Assembly (NCBI RefSeq): GCF_018642165.1 | Contig: NZ_JAHHZM010000004.1 | Span: forward strand, 124,001 to 188,000 | Origin: Echinicola shivajiensis | GTDB taxonomy: Bacteria; Bacteroidota; Bacteroidia; Cytophagales; Cyclobacteriaceae | DNA length: 64,000 bases | Direction: 5' to 3' | In this document: positions 26,240 to 35,119 of the stretch, in pieces | Layout: each line of letters begins with the position of its first letter | How positions within the stretch are numbered: the stretch's first letter is position 1 | Made by a program: the position numbers and the translations under genes | The notes under the pieces: generated by a model | Database searches by the model: none | The model's input: only the letters and a program-made list of their open reading frames with translations | What the model was told of the DNA's origin: nothing

Positions 26240-28882
26240 TTATTGATAAGAAGCCTTGTAGAAAGCTTCATATTCCGGGATGTCTTTTCTTTTGTTTAAC
26301 TGTTGGAAGTTTTCTAATGAAATCACAAAACTACTCTTTTTTATTTCCTCTGATAAAGCTTGGGACTTAAATTCTGTTAAGAATTTATTTCTATAATCCA
26401 ATGCTTTGGCCGCATTCGAGAAGGGGCTTACCAAAATTATGGTGTACTCCCTTGTAAATGACAGACTGCCTGTTCTCAATCGAGAATTAGGATAATTTTT
26501 ATTATGGAAGTTTTCCATTTCAGCAGTTAAATTTTTTGATTTATCAGCTTGTTCTGGAGCTACTGCCAAAATAAATATGTGTGTTTGGTTTGGGTTTACT
26601 TTATAAATAGATTCTGTTTTGAGACTGTCAGTATTTGTTTCCGTTTCAAGTGCTTGGTTTTGGTTTGCAAGGGAATCTGTAGTTGCTATATTACTTTCTG
26701 TATCCACCTGATCGCTATCTTGCTCACCTGTAAAAGCAATAAGCATATTTCTTGCCATTTTTTCCAGCCCCTTATTTTTGGTAGTGTTTATATATTGCTC
26801 TAAGCGTTTTTGGTAGATTTCCTTATCATCTATTTTTCCAGCTATCATTATGTCAAGCAATAATAATTTGTCTGTAACTGGTGTCAAAGGATAGTTGTCC
26901 AACGTGCTACGGATGATTTGCCGAGACTGCATATAATCGCCTGACTGATAGTGGTCATAAGCTTCACTATAATTGGCAGACGCATTTTTGTTGGCAATAG
27001 TTCCGGAAGCTTCATCAATAGGGTTGTTTACTGATTTGGTAAATGGAGATTCTGGGAATTCATTGTTCAGCCTATTGGCATAGTAAGAAGCGTTACCTCC
27101 TGTTTCTTCTTCTATTAGAAATAAAGTATAGTAAGCTTCAGGTTTCTTATCAGAATCAGGATATTTTTGAATAAGATCGTGCAGGTATTCCCTAGCCATA
27201 TCTGGCCTTGCCAAATCAAAAAACAATACTTTTCCTAATTCGAAATAAGCACTTTCCAACTCGTCATTAAGTTTTGCTATTGCTTTATTGTCTTTAGGGA
27301 TATTGGCCAATAGACTTTCTTTGGATGGAAGCGAAGACCTGATTTGAACACTGGCTTCTTGGGTCTCCAAAGAGTCAGCAGATGTGTTGTTATTGGTTAT
27401 TCCTGAGCCCGCTTGGTAACCACTGGATTTCCTTCTCCAGTCATCAGCAAGAGCCCTGTTTCCCCAGTTTCTAAAAAATTCAATTTCCCCTTGCTGGATA
27501 GCAGTAGGATTATCAAAATAAAATGAAGCGGCAGATCCATTGCCACCAAAAGCCAAAAGATTATTGAAAATACTGGCGTTTTTTTTACTGGTTTTTTTCT
27601 CCGCCTCGGCCAAAAGTCTGGCTTCTTCCTCTTCTAGGTATTTTTCAGCAATTTTTTCCTGTTGTTCTGGACTTAGCTGACTTAATGCAATCAAGCTGTC
27701 GTTTCTATGAATGATCTCATAATTGAAGGTGAAATTATCCAAAACCTCTTTTTTGTTTAACAGAGCATTATAGTTGCTGTCAGTTGGCTTGAAATTCTGT
27801 AGTGCACTGTCCAAGTAATACTTAGATGATTGGAAATCTTCTTTTTGGTTGAAATATACCTCGGCTAATTTTTGATATATATAGCCTTTCTGCTTATTGT
27901 TTTTACCTTGTTCCTGTGCTGCTTTGTGAAGAAGTCGAATGGCTTCATCAGTTTCGTTTTGCTTTAATTCAAAAAGGGCCTTTTCATAAAGTACCACATC
28001 CCTCAGGTCTATATTTTTTCTGTTTTTGTAAAGCTCATCATAATAGGCACGGACCTTTTTGAAGTCCTTACTTTTTTCAAGCTCCGCTACTTGCTGGGAA
28101 TATAGTTGAGAGAAAAATGCTCTTTCATAGGGAGGGTTACCATCCATGGCATTTTGATAATAGGCATAGGCTTGAGCATCGAACCCTGCACCTTGGTACA
28201 ATTGTGCCAAAGTAAAATATAACCTTGAAGCCTCTTTGGAATCTGAAGTATGTTCCAGCGTTTTTTCCAGTGCAGCGATTAAACCATCTGTTTCGTTCCT
28301 TACTTCGTAATAATAAGCCAAGGTCTTGTAAAGAATCCTTTTGTTCTCCTTGCTGATTTCCTCTTCTTTGGAAAGAAAGTCAATTACATAAGCCGCATTA
28401 TCAAATTTACGCTGATCTATAAAGATCCTAAGAAGTTGAACGAGGGACCTATGTCTTACTTCATCGTTTTTGCTTTCTACATTGAGGTATTTAAAAGTGT
28501 TGATAGCATCGTCGGTTTGGGCTTCATAATAATCTATCAGTCCAATGAGAAAATAACTGTCATCCACCCAATTGCTGATGCGGTGCCAGTCAATTGCCTT
28601 AGCTGCCAATTCCCTTGCTTCCTCCAATGTTTCTTCGTTTTGATCAACTGTTGCGCTATCAATCGGTAAGAATACAGGCAGCACTTGACTGTAGTCTTCC
28701 TGGTAGGCATCTGCAAAACTCTTTTCAGCCTCAACTATTTTTTCTTTTGCAAGAAAATAGGCGTTGAAATGAGCCGTTACATTGTGGTATAAGCGGTTGG
28801 TAAAAGTGTCTTTTTGAGATGAGCACCCAATGGCTATAAAAATTAAAAAGATGAATAAATAGGAATGGTTTCTCACTTTCAC
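26240..28882 (-). CDS. SprE/PorW-like TPR lipoprotein of the type IX secretion system
   Basis: A protein of about 880 residues, anchored as a lipoprotein (lipobox AIGC). The start of the mature chain, KDTFTNRLYHNVTAHFNAYF, resembles SprE/PorW, which links the outer-membrane and periplasmic parts of the type IX system and is needed for secretion and gliding. Many tetratricopeptide-like helical pairs follow (for example ASRLYFTLAQLYQGAGFDAQAYAYYQNA and YIYQKLAEVYFNQKEDFQSSKYYLDSA). The C-terminal ~100 residues form a small alpha/beta unit (THIFILAVAPEQ). The GTG at 28882 was chosen because it directly precedes the signal peptide; the frame extends to a TTG at 28909. The proximity to gldKLMN supports the call. 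Confidence 0.85.
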   Translation of the reverse strand: MKVRNHSYLFIFLIFIAIGCSSQKDTFTNRLYHNVTAHFNAYFLAKEKIVEAEKSFADAYQEDYSQVLPVFLPIDSATVDQNEETLEEARELAAKAIDWHRISNWVDDSYFLIGLIDYYEAQTDDAINTFKYLNVESKNDEVRHRSLVQLLRIFIDQRKFDNAAYVIDFLSKEEEISKENKRILYKTLAYYYEVRNETDGLIAALEKTLEHTSDSKEASRLYFTLAQLYQGAGFDAQAYAYYQNAMDGNPPYERAFFSQLYSQQVAELEKSKDFKKVRAYYDELYKNRKNIDLRDVVLYEKALFELKQNETDEAIRLLHKAAQEQGKNNKQKGYIYQKLAEVYFNQKEDFQSSKYYLDSALQNFKPTDSNYNALLNKKEVLDNFTFNYEIIHRNDSLIALSQLSPEQQEKIAEKYLEEEEARLLAEAEKKTSKKNASIFNNLLAFGGNGSAASFYFDNPTAIQQGEIEFFRNWGNRALADDWRRKSSGYQAGSGITNNNTSADSLETQEASVQIRSSLPSKESLLANIPKDNKAIAKLNDELESAYFELGKVLFFDLARPDMAREYLHDLIQKYPDSDKKPEAYYTLFLIEEETGGNASYYANRLNNEFPESPFTKSVNNPIDEASGTIANKNASANYSEAYDHYQSGDYMQSRQIIRSTLDNYPLTPVTDKLLLLDIMIAGKIDDKEIYQKRLEQYINTTKNKGLEKMARNMLIAFTGEQDSDQVDTESNIATTDSLANQNQALETETNTDSLKTESIYKVNPNQTHIFILAVAPEQADKSKNLTAEMENFHNKNYPNSRLRTGSLSFTREYTIILVSPFSNAAKALDYRNKFLTEFKSQALSEEIKKSSFVISLENFQQLNKRKDIPEYEAFYKASYQ

Positions 28883-28955
28883 ATTTTCATTATTGTTATA
28901 AAATCCCAAATTAGTGCTTTTGAATCAATAATGTAAACGCTACGGATTAATATTA

Positions 28956-28963
28956 TATTTTTG
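28956..28963 (+). promoter_or_regulatory. Promoter for the M23-bactofilin unit, -7 box TATTTTTG
   Basis: TATTTTTG matches TAnnTTTG and ends 30 bp before the TTG start at 28994. The divergent SprE-like gene starts about 80 bp the other way. Confidence 0.4.
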
Positions 28964-28993
28964 TAACTTATATATTAGGAAAATAGCAAGCAC

Positions 28994-29878
28994 TTGAGCC
29001 TACAACAGAAGATAAGAAAATGGATTGATAACAAATATCTCTTCGTAATTAGAAGGGAAGAGGACTTTTCGGTAATCACTTCTTTGAGCATTAATAAGAT
29101 CAAATTTGGATTTATCCTTGTATTTACCTTATTATGCTTTTTCTTGATTTCCTTAATCATGTCAAAGACCATTTTAGCAAGTTGGTTTGATCCTGGATAT
29201 CAGGAATCGGAGAATATGAAAAAAATCTTTGCACTTTCTCAAACTGTCGATTCACTGATGGTAGAGTCAGAAGCAAAGGATAAGTATATAAAAAATATTC
29301 AGCAGATTATTGCTGGAGAATATGTCAACGATTCATCAATTGTTGTAACGGATGATTCGGTGAATCAAAATAACACTGCATTCAGCACACCAAAGGAGGA
29401 GGATTTATTTATCAAGGGCGAGGCTTCCAAAGAGGTGATAGAAGAATTTGAAGCCATGCCCCCGGGAGAAAGGAGTTTTGAGCGAATTTCAAGTAGTTCT
29501 TTTACGGAGACTTACTTTTTCTCTCCTCTCAAAGGAGTGGTGACCAGTAGTTTTGATCTAACAGAGGACCATTTTGGTGTGGACTTGGTATCAGAGGAAA
29601 ACGAACCTGTTAAATCAGTGGCTGATGGTACGGTGATCATTGCCAGCTGGACGCTGGAAACGGGTTATGTGATCGGGATACAGCATTCGAACGAATTGAT
29701 TTCAATATATAAGCATAATTCGGTATTATTGAAGTCAGTCGGTGAACCGGTAAGTGGTGGAGAAGTCATTTCTGTAGTAGGAAACACAGGAGAGCAAACT
29801 ACAGGACAACACTTGCATTTTGAACTATGGTATAAAGGGAATCCTTTAAACCCACAAGAATTTATAACCTTCGATTAA
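28994..29878 (+). CDS. Membrane-anchored LytM/M23 peptidase
   Basis: A 294-residue peptidoglycan-hydrolase-like protein. A basic N-terminus and one transmembrane helix (FGFILVFTLLCFFLISLIMS) put the rest in the periplasm. A low-complexity linker leads to the C-terminal LytM domain, with zinc ligands in HFGVD (HxxxD) and HLHFELW (HxH), so it looks catalytically competent. The start is a TTG; no ATG or GTG lies upstream and the next in-frame ATG would delete the membrane anchor. Bactofilin follows after 2 bp. M23-bactofilin pairs set cell shape in Helicobacter and Myxococcus. Confidence 0.88.
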   Translation: MSLQQKIRKWIDNKYLFVIRREEDFSVITSLSINKIKFGFILVFTLLCFFLISLIMSKTILASWFDPGYQESENMKKIFALSQTVDSLMVESEAKDKYIKNIQQIIAGEYVNDSSIVVTDDSVNQNNTAFSTPKEEDLFIKGEASKEVIEEFEAMPPGERSFERISSSSFTETYFFSPLKGVVTSSFDLTEDHFGVDLVSEENEPVKSVADGTVIIASWTLETGYVIGIQHSNELISIYKHNSVLLKSVGEPVSGGEVISVVGNTGEQTTGQHLHFELWYKGNPLNPQEFITFD

Positions 29879-29880
29879 AC

Positions 29881-30336
29881 ATGTTTACTAAAGGAGAAGA
29901 AAAAAAATCAGTCGCGGAGATGGTGAACTCCAGCAACGTAATCGCCAAAGAAACCACCATAAAAGGAGATATTATCACCTTTGGAAATATTAGAATTGAG
30001 GGGACGGTAGAGGGGACGTTAAATTCTAAAACTAAGATTGTTATAGGTGAATCAGCACTTTTGGAAGGGAACATAGTGACCAAAGAAGCCGAGATTGCAG
30101 GCCGAATAGTAGGTACTGTTAAATGTACCGAGATTTTGTTTTTGAAAAAGTCAGCAGTTATTGATGGGGATATTTATACCAAAAAACTGATTATCGAAAA
30201 TGGAGCCGTATTCAACGGTATTTGTAAAATGAACGAAATGGAGTCCTCTGATAATTCAAGCACCGTAAAAAGGAATGGTGTAGTTGATGATGAAAAAGCT
30301 GCCGCAAAAAAAGGAAAAGAAGTTGTCACAGGATAA
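29881..30336 (+). CDS. Bactofilin (polymer-forming cytoskeletal protein)
   Basis: A 151-residue cytoplasmic protein with the bactofilin beta-helix core: VIAKETTIKGDIITFGNIRIEGTVEG near residues 20-45, then repeats ending KLIIENGAVFNGICKM. The tail after residue 120 is charged and probably disordered. Bactofilins polymerise into filaments without nucleotide and often recruit peptidoglycan hydrolases, here presumably the M23 protein encoded 2 bp upstream. The 3' end overlaps atpZ by about 50 bp, linking the cell-shape pair to the ATP synthase genes. Confidence 0.93.
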   Translation: MFTKGEEKKSVAEMVNSSNVIAKETTIKGDIITFGNIRIEGTVEGTLNSKTKIVIGESALLEGNIVTKEAEIAGRIVGTVKCTEILFLKKSAVIDGDIYTKKLIIENGAVFNGICKMNEMESSDNSSTVKRNGVVDDEKAAAKKGKEVVTG

Positions 30337-30526
30337 TTATCCAGAGTATGTGAAATACATTGGCCTTGCCTTCCAGATGTGTGCCATTATTGGTTTTGGG
30401 ACTTGGGTGGGCTTGAAGGTACAAGAGAGAAGTCAAATGAAATTTCCGGTTTGGCTTCTTCTATTTTGTTTTGTTTCCATTGCAATTGCTTTTTACAGCT
30501 TATTTAAATCCATGAAACAGGATTAA
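30287..30526 (+). CDS. AtpZ/AtpI-family ATP synthase accessory protein
   Basis: A ~79-residue membrane protein with a lysine-rich N-terminus and two helices (YIGLAFQMCAIIGFGTWVGLKV and FPVWLLLFCFVSIAIAFYSLF) separated by a short charged hairpin, the AtpZ/AtpI pattern. These proteins help assemble the c-ring or supply Mg2+/Ca2+ to the F1Fo enzyme. It overlaps the end of the bactofilin gene, so translation may be coupled. ATGs at 30287 and 30290 are both possible starts. Confidence 0.85.
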   Translation: MMKKLPQKKEKKLSQDNYPEYVKYIGLAFQMCAIIGFGTWVGLKVQERSQMKFPVWLLLFCFVSIAIAFYSLFKSMKQD

Positions 30527-30550
30527 AGCGGAAAGCCCAAAATAAAGTTC

Positions 30551-30558
30551 TATTTTTG
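30551..30558 (+). promoter_or_regulatory. Candidate ATP synthase operon promoter, -7 box TATTTTTG
   Basis: TATTTTTGCG matches TAnnTTTG and lies 22 bp before the ATG at 30581. It would allow the atp genes to be expressed apart from the M23-bactofilin unit. Confidence 0.4.
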
Positions 30559-30580
30559 CGACCAGAAAAAATTGGTGGAA

Positions 30581-30964
30581 ATGAAATTTATTAAGTCGCA
30601 TATAGGATCATTGGTGGTGCTAAGCCTATTTATTGTAGCTTTGACTTTAATGCTGCAATATTTCTTGCCTAACTTAATTCATCCTAGGGTATGGCAGATC
30701 ATTATTTTTTACTTTGTGCTGATGTTGTCGAGTGGACAGCTTATTCAATTTTTGTTAAAACAATCGGAAGAAAATTCTGTTGCAATAACCTTGGGCGCAA
30801 CTATTCTAAGGTTTTTAGCGAGTTTGATTTTTATTGCCATTATTCTGTTTACCAAACTGGATAATAAGATTCTGTTTTTTGCAGACTTCTTTGTGATCTA
30901 TTTGTTGTATTTGTTGTTTGATATATACAGCTTAATAACTAACTTGCGCCCTCATTCTAAGTAG
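30581..30964 (+). CDS. Small four-helix membrane protein in the atp operon (AtpI-like)
   Basis: A 127-residue integral membrane protein with four hydrophobic helices: SLVVLSLFIVALTLMLQYF, VWQIIIFYFVLMLSSGQLI, ATILRFLASLIFIAIILF and FFADFFVIYLLYLLFDIYSL. It occupies the position of AtpI between atpZ and atpB. No motif identifies its biochemical role, so an assembly function for the Fo sector is inferred from position and topology. The ATG at 30581 is preferred over an upstream TTG. Confidence 0.7.
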   Translation: MKFIKSHIGSLVVLSLFIVALTLMLQYFLPNLIHPRVWQIIIFYFVLMLSSGQLIQFLLKQSEENSVAITLGATILRFLASLIFIAIILFTKLDNKILFFADFFVIYLLYLLFDIYSLITNLRPHSK

Positions 30965-30983
30965 GTCTATAATAAATTAGTTG

Positions 30984-32006
30984 ATGTTTCGTAAGTTTCT
31001 GTGCATAAGCACCTTGATATCAGTGTTTTTACTGGTACTTTCAACTGCGACTTTTGCCTCATCTGAGGAAGGCGGAGAAAATAAGACAGGTTTCATCATG
31101 CACCATATTAAGGATTCGCATGAGTGGCACTTTGCTACAATGGGGCATACCCATGTGACTTTGCCATTGCCAGTGATTATCTATTCGGCTGACCGTGGGC
31201 TTGAGTTTTATTCCTCTTCAGATTTTCAAGATCATGAAACTCATAAGTTCGGAATCGAGCACAATGGTTATTATATCAATGAGCATGATAAGTTGCATGC
31301 TGTTGACGAAAGCAGGTCTTATATAGATCTTTCGATTACCAAGAACGTAGCAATGCTTATAATAGTTTTGATTGTTGTGTTTTTCTTGGTGTTTTCAGCT
31401 GTTAAAAATTACAAAAGGAATCCAAATGGAGCGCCAAAAGGAGTTGCTTCATTTATAGAACCTTTAGTATTGTTTGTAAGGGACGAAGTGGCTAAGCCAA
31501 ATATCGGTCCTAAGTACAAGAAATTCACTCCTTATTTATTGACTATATTTTTCTTTATCTGGATAGGTAACTTGCTTGGACTGGTTCCGGGTGCAGCTAA
31601 CTTGACGGGAAATATTGCGGTGACCATGACCTTGGCGGTATTCACCTTTTTTGCGACTAATCTTAATGGAAACAAAGATTACTGGAAGCACGTAGTTGCT
31701 ACTCCTGGAGTGCCGTTGCCACTTCTAATAGTAATTGTTCCTGTAGAAATCATTGGTTTATTTACAAAGCCATTTGCCTTGATGGTCCGACTTTTTGTTG
31801 CGATCACTGCAGGCCATATTGTAATCCTTAGCTTCATCGGTTTGATATTCGTTTTTGAATCTTATGCTGTAGGTGTAGCTAGTACTGTAATGGTGGTATT
31901 TATCAACCTGATCGAATTGTTGGTAGCGACTATTCAGGCTTACGTATTTACTTTGTTCTCTGCCATGTACATTGGTACAGCGGTAGCGGAGCATCATGAT
32001 CATTAA
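30984..32006 (+). CDS. atpB: ATP synthase Fo subunit a, with N-terminal extension
   Basis: The proton-channel subunit of the F1Fo ATP synthase, 340 residues. The conserved channel helix reads LMVRLFVAITAGHIVIL, with the essential arginine, and the last helix VATIQAYVFTLFSAMYIG is intact. Unlike the E. coli protein (271 aa), it begins with a cleavable-looking signal peptide (LISVFLLVLSTATFASS) and a periplasmic segment of ~80 residues rich in histidine (HHIKDSHEWHF, MGHTHV). The C-terminus is also His-rich (AEHHDH). Such extensions are seen in other Bacteroidota; their role is unknown. Confidence 0.95.
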   Translation: MFRKFLCISTLISVFLLVLSTATFASSEEGGENKTGFIMHHIKDSHEWHFATMGHTHVTLPLPVIIYSADRGLEFYSSSDFQDHETHKFGIEHNGYYINEHDKLHAVDESRSYIDLSITKNVAMLIIVLIVVFFLVFSAVKNYKRNPNGAPKGVASFIEPLVLFVRDEVAKPNIGPKYKKFTPYLLTIFFFIWIGNLLGLVPGAANLTGNIAVTMTLAVFTFFATNLNGNKDYWKHVVATPGVPLPLLIVIVPVEIIGLFTKPFALMVRLFVAITAGHIVILSFIGLIFVFESYAVGVASTVMVVFINLIELLVATIQAYVFTLFSAMYIGTAVAEHHDH

Positions 32007-32039
32007 ATTTCTTTGTTCAATTTATAAATAATAACACGT

Positions 32040-32297
32040 ATGTTAACTTCATTATTATTGACTGCTGGCATCGCTCTTTTGGGTGCTGGTATCGGTGCTG
32101 GAATTGTAGCGATAGGCGCAGGTCTTGGTATCGGTAGAATCGGTGGTCAGGCTATGGAAGGTATTGCAAGACAACCTGAAGCAGCTGGTAAAATCCAAAC
32201 TGCTATGTTGATTATTGCTGCCCTTATTGAAGTGGTTTCCCTATTTGCGGTAGTAGTTTGTCTACTTATTGCTCTTAACGAAAACATCACTTTCTAA
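32040..32297 (+). CDS. atpE: ATP synthase Fo subunit c
   Basis: The ring-forming rotor subunit, 85 residues, two helices. Helix 1 is Gly/Ala-rich ([20 protein letters not shown]), the polar loop is ARQPEA, and helix 2 carries the ion-binding glutamate ([10 protein letters not shown]). The helix 1 glutamine and the ES/T pair of sodium-type rings are absent, so it should carry protons. A hairpin follows at 32312-32336, before atpF. Confidence 0.95.
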   Translation: MLTSLLLTAGIALLGAGIGAGIVAIGAGLGIGRIGGQAMEGIARQPEAAGKIQTAMLIIAALIEVVSLFAVVVCLLIALNENITF

Positions 32298-32311
32298 GAA
32301 GTACAAAGATT

Positions 32312-32336
32312 GGGGGCAAATGTTAGGTTTGTCCCC
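32312..32336 (+). other. Stem-loop between atpE and atpF
   Basis: GGGGGCAAA pairs with TTTGTCCCC (one G-U pair) around a 7-nt loop, followed by TCCTTTTAAAA. It may partly terminate or stabilise the atpE message, raising subunit c output. Confidence 0.6.
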
Positions 32337-32378
32337 TCCTTTTAAAATTTGGACAAAACAAATTAAAATTTAATATAG

Positions 32379-32873
32379 ATGGATCTTATAATTCCTGGTT
32401 CTGGATTAATCATTTGGCAAATTATTGGTTTTGGGATTTTATTAATTATCCTAGGTAAATTTGCGTGGAAACCAATTCTTTCGGCTCTAGAGGAGCGTGA
32501 AAGTGCCATCGAGGGAGCTCTTAAGGCAGCTGAGAATGCCAGAAATGAAATGGCTAACCTTAAAGCTGAAAATGAGAAATTGCTTCAGGAAGCAAGGCTT
32601 GAAAGAGATCAGATTTTGAAAACTGCTAACGAAACTTCTGCTAAACTTATTGAGAAAGCAAAAGAAGAAGCTTCTGCAGCTGGTGCAAAAATGATCGAAG
32701 ATGCTAAAGCGGTAATTGAAACAGAGAAAAAAGCAGCTTTGACCGAAGTGAAGAACCAAGTGGCTTCTTTGGCTTTGGACGTGACAGAGAAATTGTTGCG
32801 TAAAAACCTAGATACTGAAAAAGAGCAAAAGGAGTTGGTAGAGGAGTTTGTAAAAGATCTTAAGTTAAATTAA
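32379..32873 (+). CDS. atpF: ATP synthase Fo subunit b
   Basis: The peripheral stalk subunit, 164 residues. One membrane helix (LIIWQIIGFGILLIILGKFAW) and WKPILSALEERE are followed by a long charged coiled-coil (about residues 40-150) rich in A, E and K. It dimerises and holds F1 still against the rotor. The gene lies 9 bp before atpH; there is no second b or b' gene. Confidence 0.95.
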   Translation: MDLIIPGSGLIIWQIIGFGILLIILGKFAWKPILSALEERESAIEGALKAAENARNEMANLKAENEKLLQEARLERDQILKTANETSAKLIEKAKEEASAAGAKMIEDAKAVIETEKKAALTEVKNQVASLALDVTEKLLRKNLDTEKEQKELVEEFVKDLKLN

Positions 32874-32882
32874 CCAAAGCAA

Positions 32883-33443
32883 ATGTCAGCAAAAAGAGTC
32901 GCTTCTCGATATGCCAAGTCTTTGATAGAATTGGCAGTAGAAAAGGGAGTACTGGAAGAAGTACACCAAGACATGCAACAATTCCGTTCTTTGGTTGCAT
33001 CAAGCAGGGAGTTTGCGCTTTTATTGAAGAGCCCAATTCATAAATCGGAGCTTAAGCTTAAGGTGATCAAGGAATTGTTTTCAAAATCTTCCCAGGAACT
33101 AACCTTGTCTTTTTATAGCATTTTGTCTAAAAAGAACAGGGAAAATATATTGCCTGAGATAGCAGCAGAATTCCATGAGCAATATAATGATCACATGGAT
33201 ATTCAAGTGGCAGATCTTACTACCACTTTCAAGATAGATGATTCGATGAGAAAGAAATTCGAAGAAGCTGTCAAAGATATTTCTGGAAGAAGCAAAGTGG
33301 AGTTGGTGGAAAGGATCGATAAAGATATTATTGGAGGATTTGTGTTGAAAGTCAATGATCGTCAGTTGGATGAGACCATGGCTAGTAAGCTTAAAGCCCT
33401 TCGTCTAGAGTTCTCGAATAATCATTTCGAGAAGCAGTTTTAA
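32883..33443 (+). CDS. atpH: ATP synthase F1 subunit delta
   Basis: The 186-residue protein joining the peripheral stalk to the top of F1. It opens SAKRVASRYAKSLIELA, the typical delta start, has six-helix N-terminal sequence with FALLLKSPIHKSELK, and closes with the C-terminal IDKDIIGGFVLKVNDRQLDETM motif. It is between atpF and atpA in the standard order. Confidence 0.95.
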   Translation: MSAKRVASRYAKSLIELAVEKGVLEEVHQDMQQFRSLVASSREFALLLKSPIHKSELKLKVIKELFSKSSQELTLSFYSILSKKNRENILPEIAAEFHEQYNDHMDIQVADLTTTFKIDDSMRKKFEEAVKDISGRSKVELVERIDKDIIGGFVLKVNDRQLDETMASKLKALRLEFSNNHFEKQF

Positions 33444-33479
33444 AATAACATAGCAGAAACAATATAACTATATTCAAGA

Positions 33480-35057
33480 ATGGCAGAAGTAAGACCTGAT
33501 GAAGTTTCGGCGATATTGAGAGAACAACTCTCTGGCGCTAAAACTGAAGCTGAACTGGAAGAAGTAGGTACCGTCCTACAAGTTGGTGATGGTGTAGCCA
33601 GAATTTACGGACTATCAAAAGCCCAATCTGGTGAGTTGCTTGAGTTTGATAATGGACTTAAAGCAATGGTACTTAACCTAGAAGAAGACAATGTTGGTGC
33701 AGTACTTTTCGGAGACTCTAAGGGAGTTAAAGAAGGAGATACTGTTAAAAGAACCAAACAAATTGCCTCAATCAAAGTAGGTGAAGGCATGTTGGGTAGA
33801 GTAGTAGATACCCTTGGTCAGCCAATTGATGGTAAAGGGCCTTTAGAAGGAGATCTATATGATATGCCTTTGGAGCGTAAAGCACCAGGTGTAATCTATC
33901 GTCAGCCAGTTAACGAGCCACTTCAGACAGGTATCAAATCAATCGATGCCATGATTCCAATCGGAAGAGGGCAAAGAGAATTGATCATTGGTGACCGTCA
34001 GACAGGTAAAACTGCTGTAGCCATCGATACCATTCTTAACCAAAAAGAATTTTACGATAGGGGAGAACCTGTATTCTGTATCTATGTAGCCATCGGACAG
34101 AAGGCTTCTACAGTAGCAGGTGTTGTTGCAGCTTTGGAAAAAGGTGGAGCCCTTCCATACACAGTAGTTGTTTCTGCTTCTGCAGCTGATCCAGCTCCAA
34201 TGCAGTTCTTTGCTCCATTTACTGGTGCAGCTATTGGTGAGTTCTTCAGAGATACAGGTCGTCCTGCTTTGGTGGTTTATGATGACCTTTCTAAGCAAGC
34301 CGTAGCTTATCGTGAAGTATCTCTACTTCTTAGAAGACCTCCAGGACGTGAAGCATACCCTGGTGATGTATTCTACCTTCACTCAAGATTGTTGGAAAGA
34401 GCAGCGAAAGTGAATTCTTCTGATGCTATTGCAAAAGAAATGAATGATCTTCCTGAGTCTATCAAGCCATTGGTAAAAGGAGGTGGATCTTTGACCGCCC
34501 TTCCAATTATCGAAACTCAAGCTGGTGATGTTTCTGCTTATATTCCTACCAACGTAATTTCTATTACCGATGGTCAGATATTCTTAGAAACAAACTTGTT
34601 TAACGCTGGTATCCGTCCTGCTATTAACGTTGGTATTTCTGTATCAAGAGTAGGGGGGAATGCTCAGATCAAATCAATGAAGAAGGTTTCTGGTACGCTT
34701 AAGCTAGACCAAGCCCAGTTCCGTGAATTGGAAGCATTTGCTAAATTTGGTTCTGATCTTGATGCAACTACCAAGAGAACTATTGAAAGAGGTCGTAGAA
34801 ACCAGGAGATCTTGAAGCAAAATCAGTACTCTCCAGTTAGAGTAGAACTTCAAGCTGCGATTATCTATGCTTCTACAAAAGGTTTGATGGATACTGTTCC
34901 AGTTGAAAGAGCTAGAGAATTTGAAAAGGAATTCTATAATCTATTGACTAGCCAGTATCAAGATGCTTTGACTGCATTGAAAAAAGGTGACTTGGACACA
35001 GCTGGTAAGTTGTTGGAAAAAGCAGCAAAAGAACTTACACCTAAGTACGCAAAATAA
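33480..35057 (+). CDS. atpA: ATP synthase F1 subunit alpha
   Basis: The non-catalytic nucleotide-binding subunit, 525 residues. The P-loop is GDRQTGKT, the signature [29 protein letters not shown] is present with the catalytic-interface arginine near [11 protein letters not shown]-terminal beta-barrel ([11 protein letters not shown]) and C-terminal helical domains are complete. It sits between atpH and atpG; a stem-loop follows the stop codon. Confidence 0.98.
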   Translation: MAEVRPDEVSAILREQLSGAKTEAELEEVGTVLQVGDGVARIYGLSKAQSGELLEFDNGLKAMVLNLEEDNVGAVLFGDSKGVKEGDTVKRTKQIASIKVGEGMLGRVVDTLGQPIDGKGPLEGDLYDMPLERKAPGVIYRQPVNEPLQTGIKSIDAMIPIGRGQRELIIGDRQTGKTAVAIDTILNQKEFYDRGEPVFCIYVAIGQKASTVAGVVAALEKGGALPYTVVVSASAADPAPMQFFAPFTGAAIGEFFRDTGRPALVVYDDLSKQAVAYREVSLLLRRPPGREAYPGDVFYLHSRLLERAAKVNSSDAIAKEMNDLPESIKPLVKGGGSLTALPIIETQAGDVSAYIPTNVISITDGQIFLETNLFNAGIRPAINVGISVSRVGGNAQIKSMKKVSGTLKLDQAQFRELEAFAKFGSDLDATTKRTIERGRRNQEILKQNQYSPVRVELQAAIIYASTKGLMDTVPVERAREFEKEFYNLLTSQYQDALTALKKGDLDTAGKLLEKAAKELTPKYAK

Positions 35058-35066
35058 TTTATATAT

Positions 35067-35094
35067 CCACTTCCCTATGTAGATAGGGGAGTGG
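35067..35094 (+). other. Stem-loop between atpA and atpG
   Basis: A 12-bp stem CCACTTCCCTAT/ATAGGGGAGTGG (one wobble pair) with a GTAG loop fills the gap. No T-run follows, so it is more likely an RNA-stability or processing element than a terminator. Confidence 0.6.
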
Positions 35095-35119
35095 AATCCT
35101 ATATTCTCTATTAGTAAAT

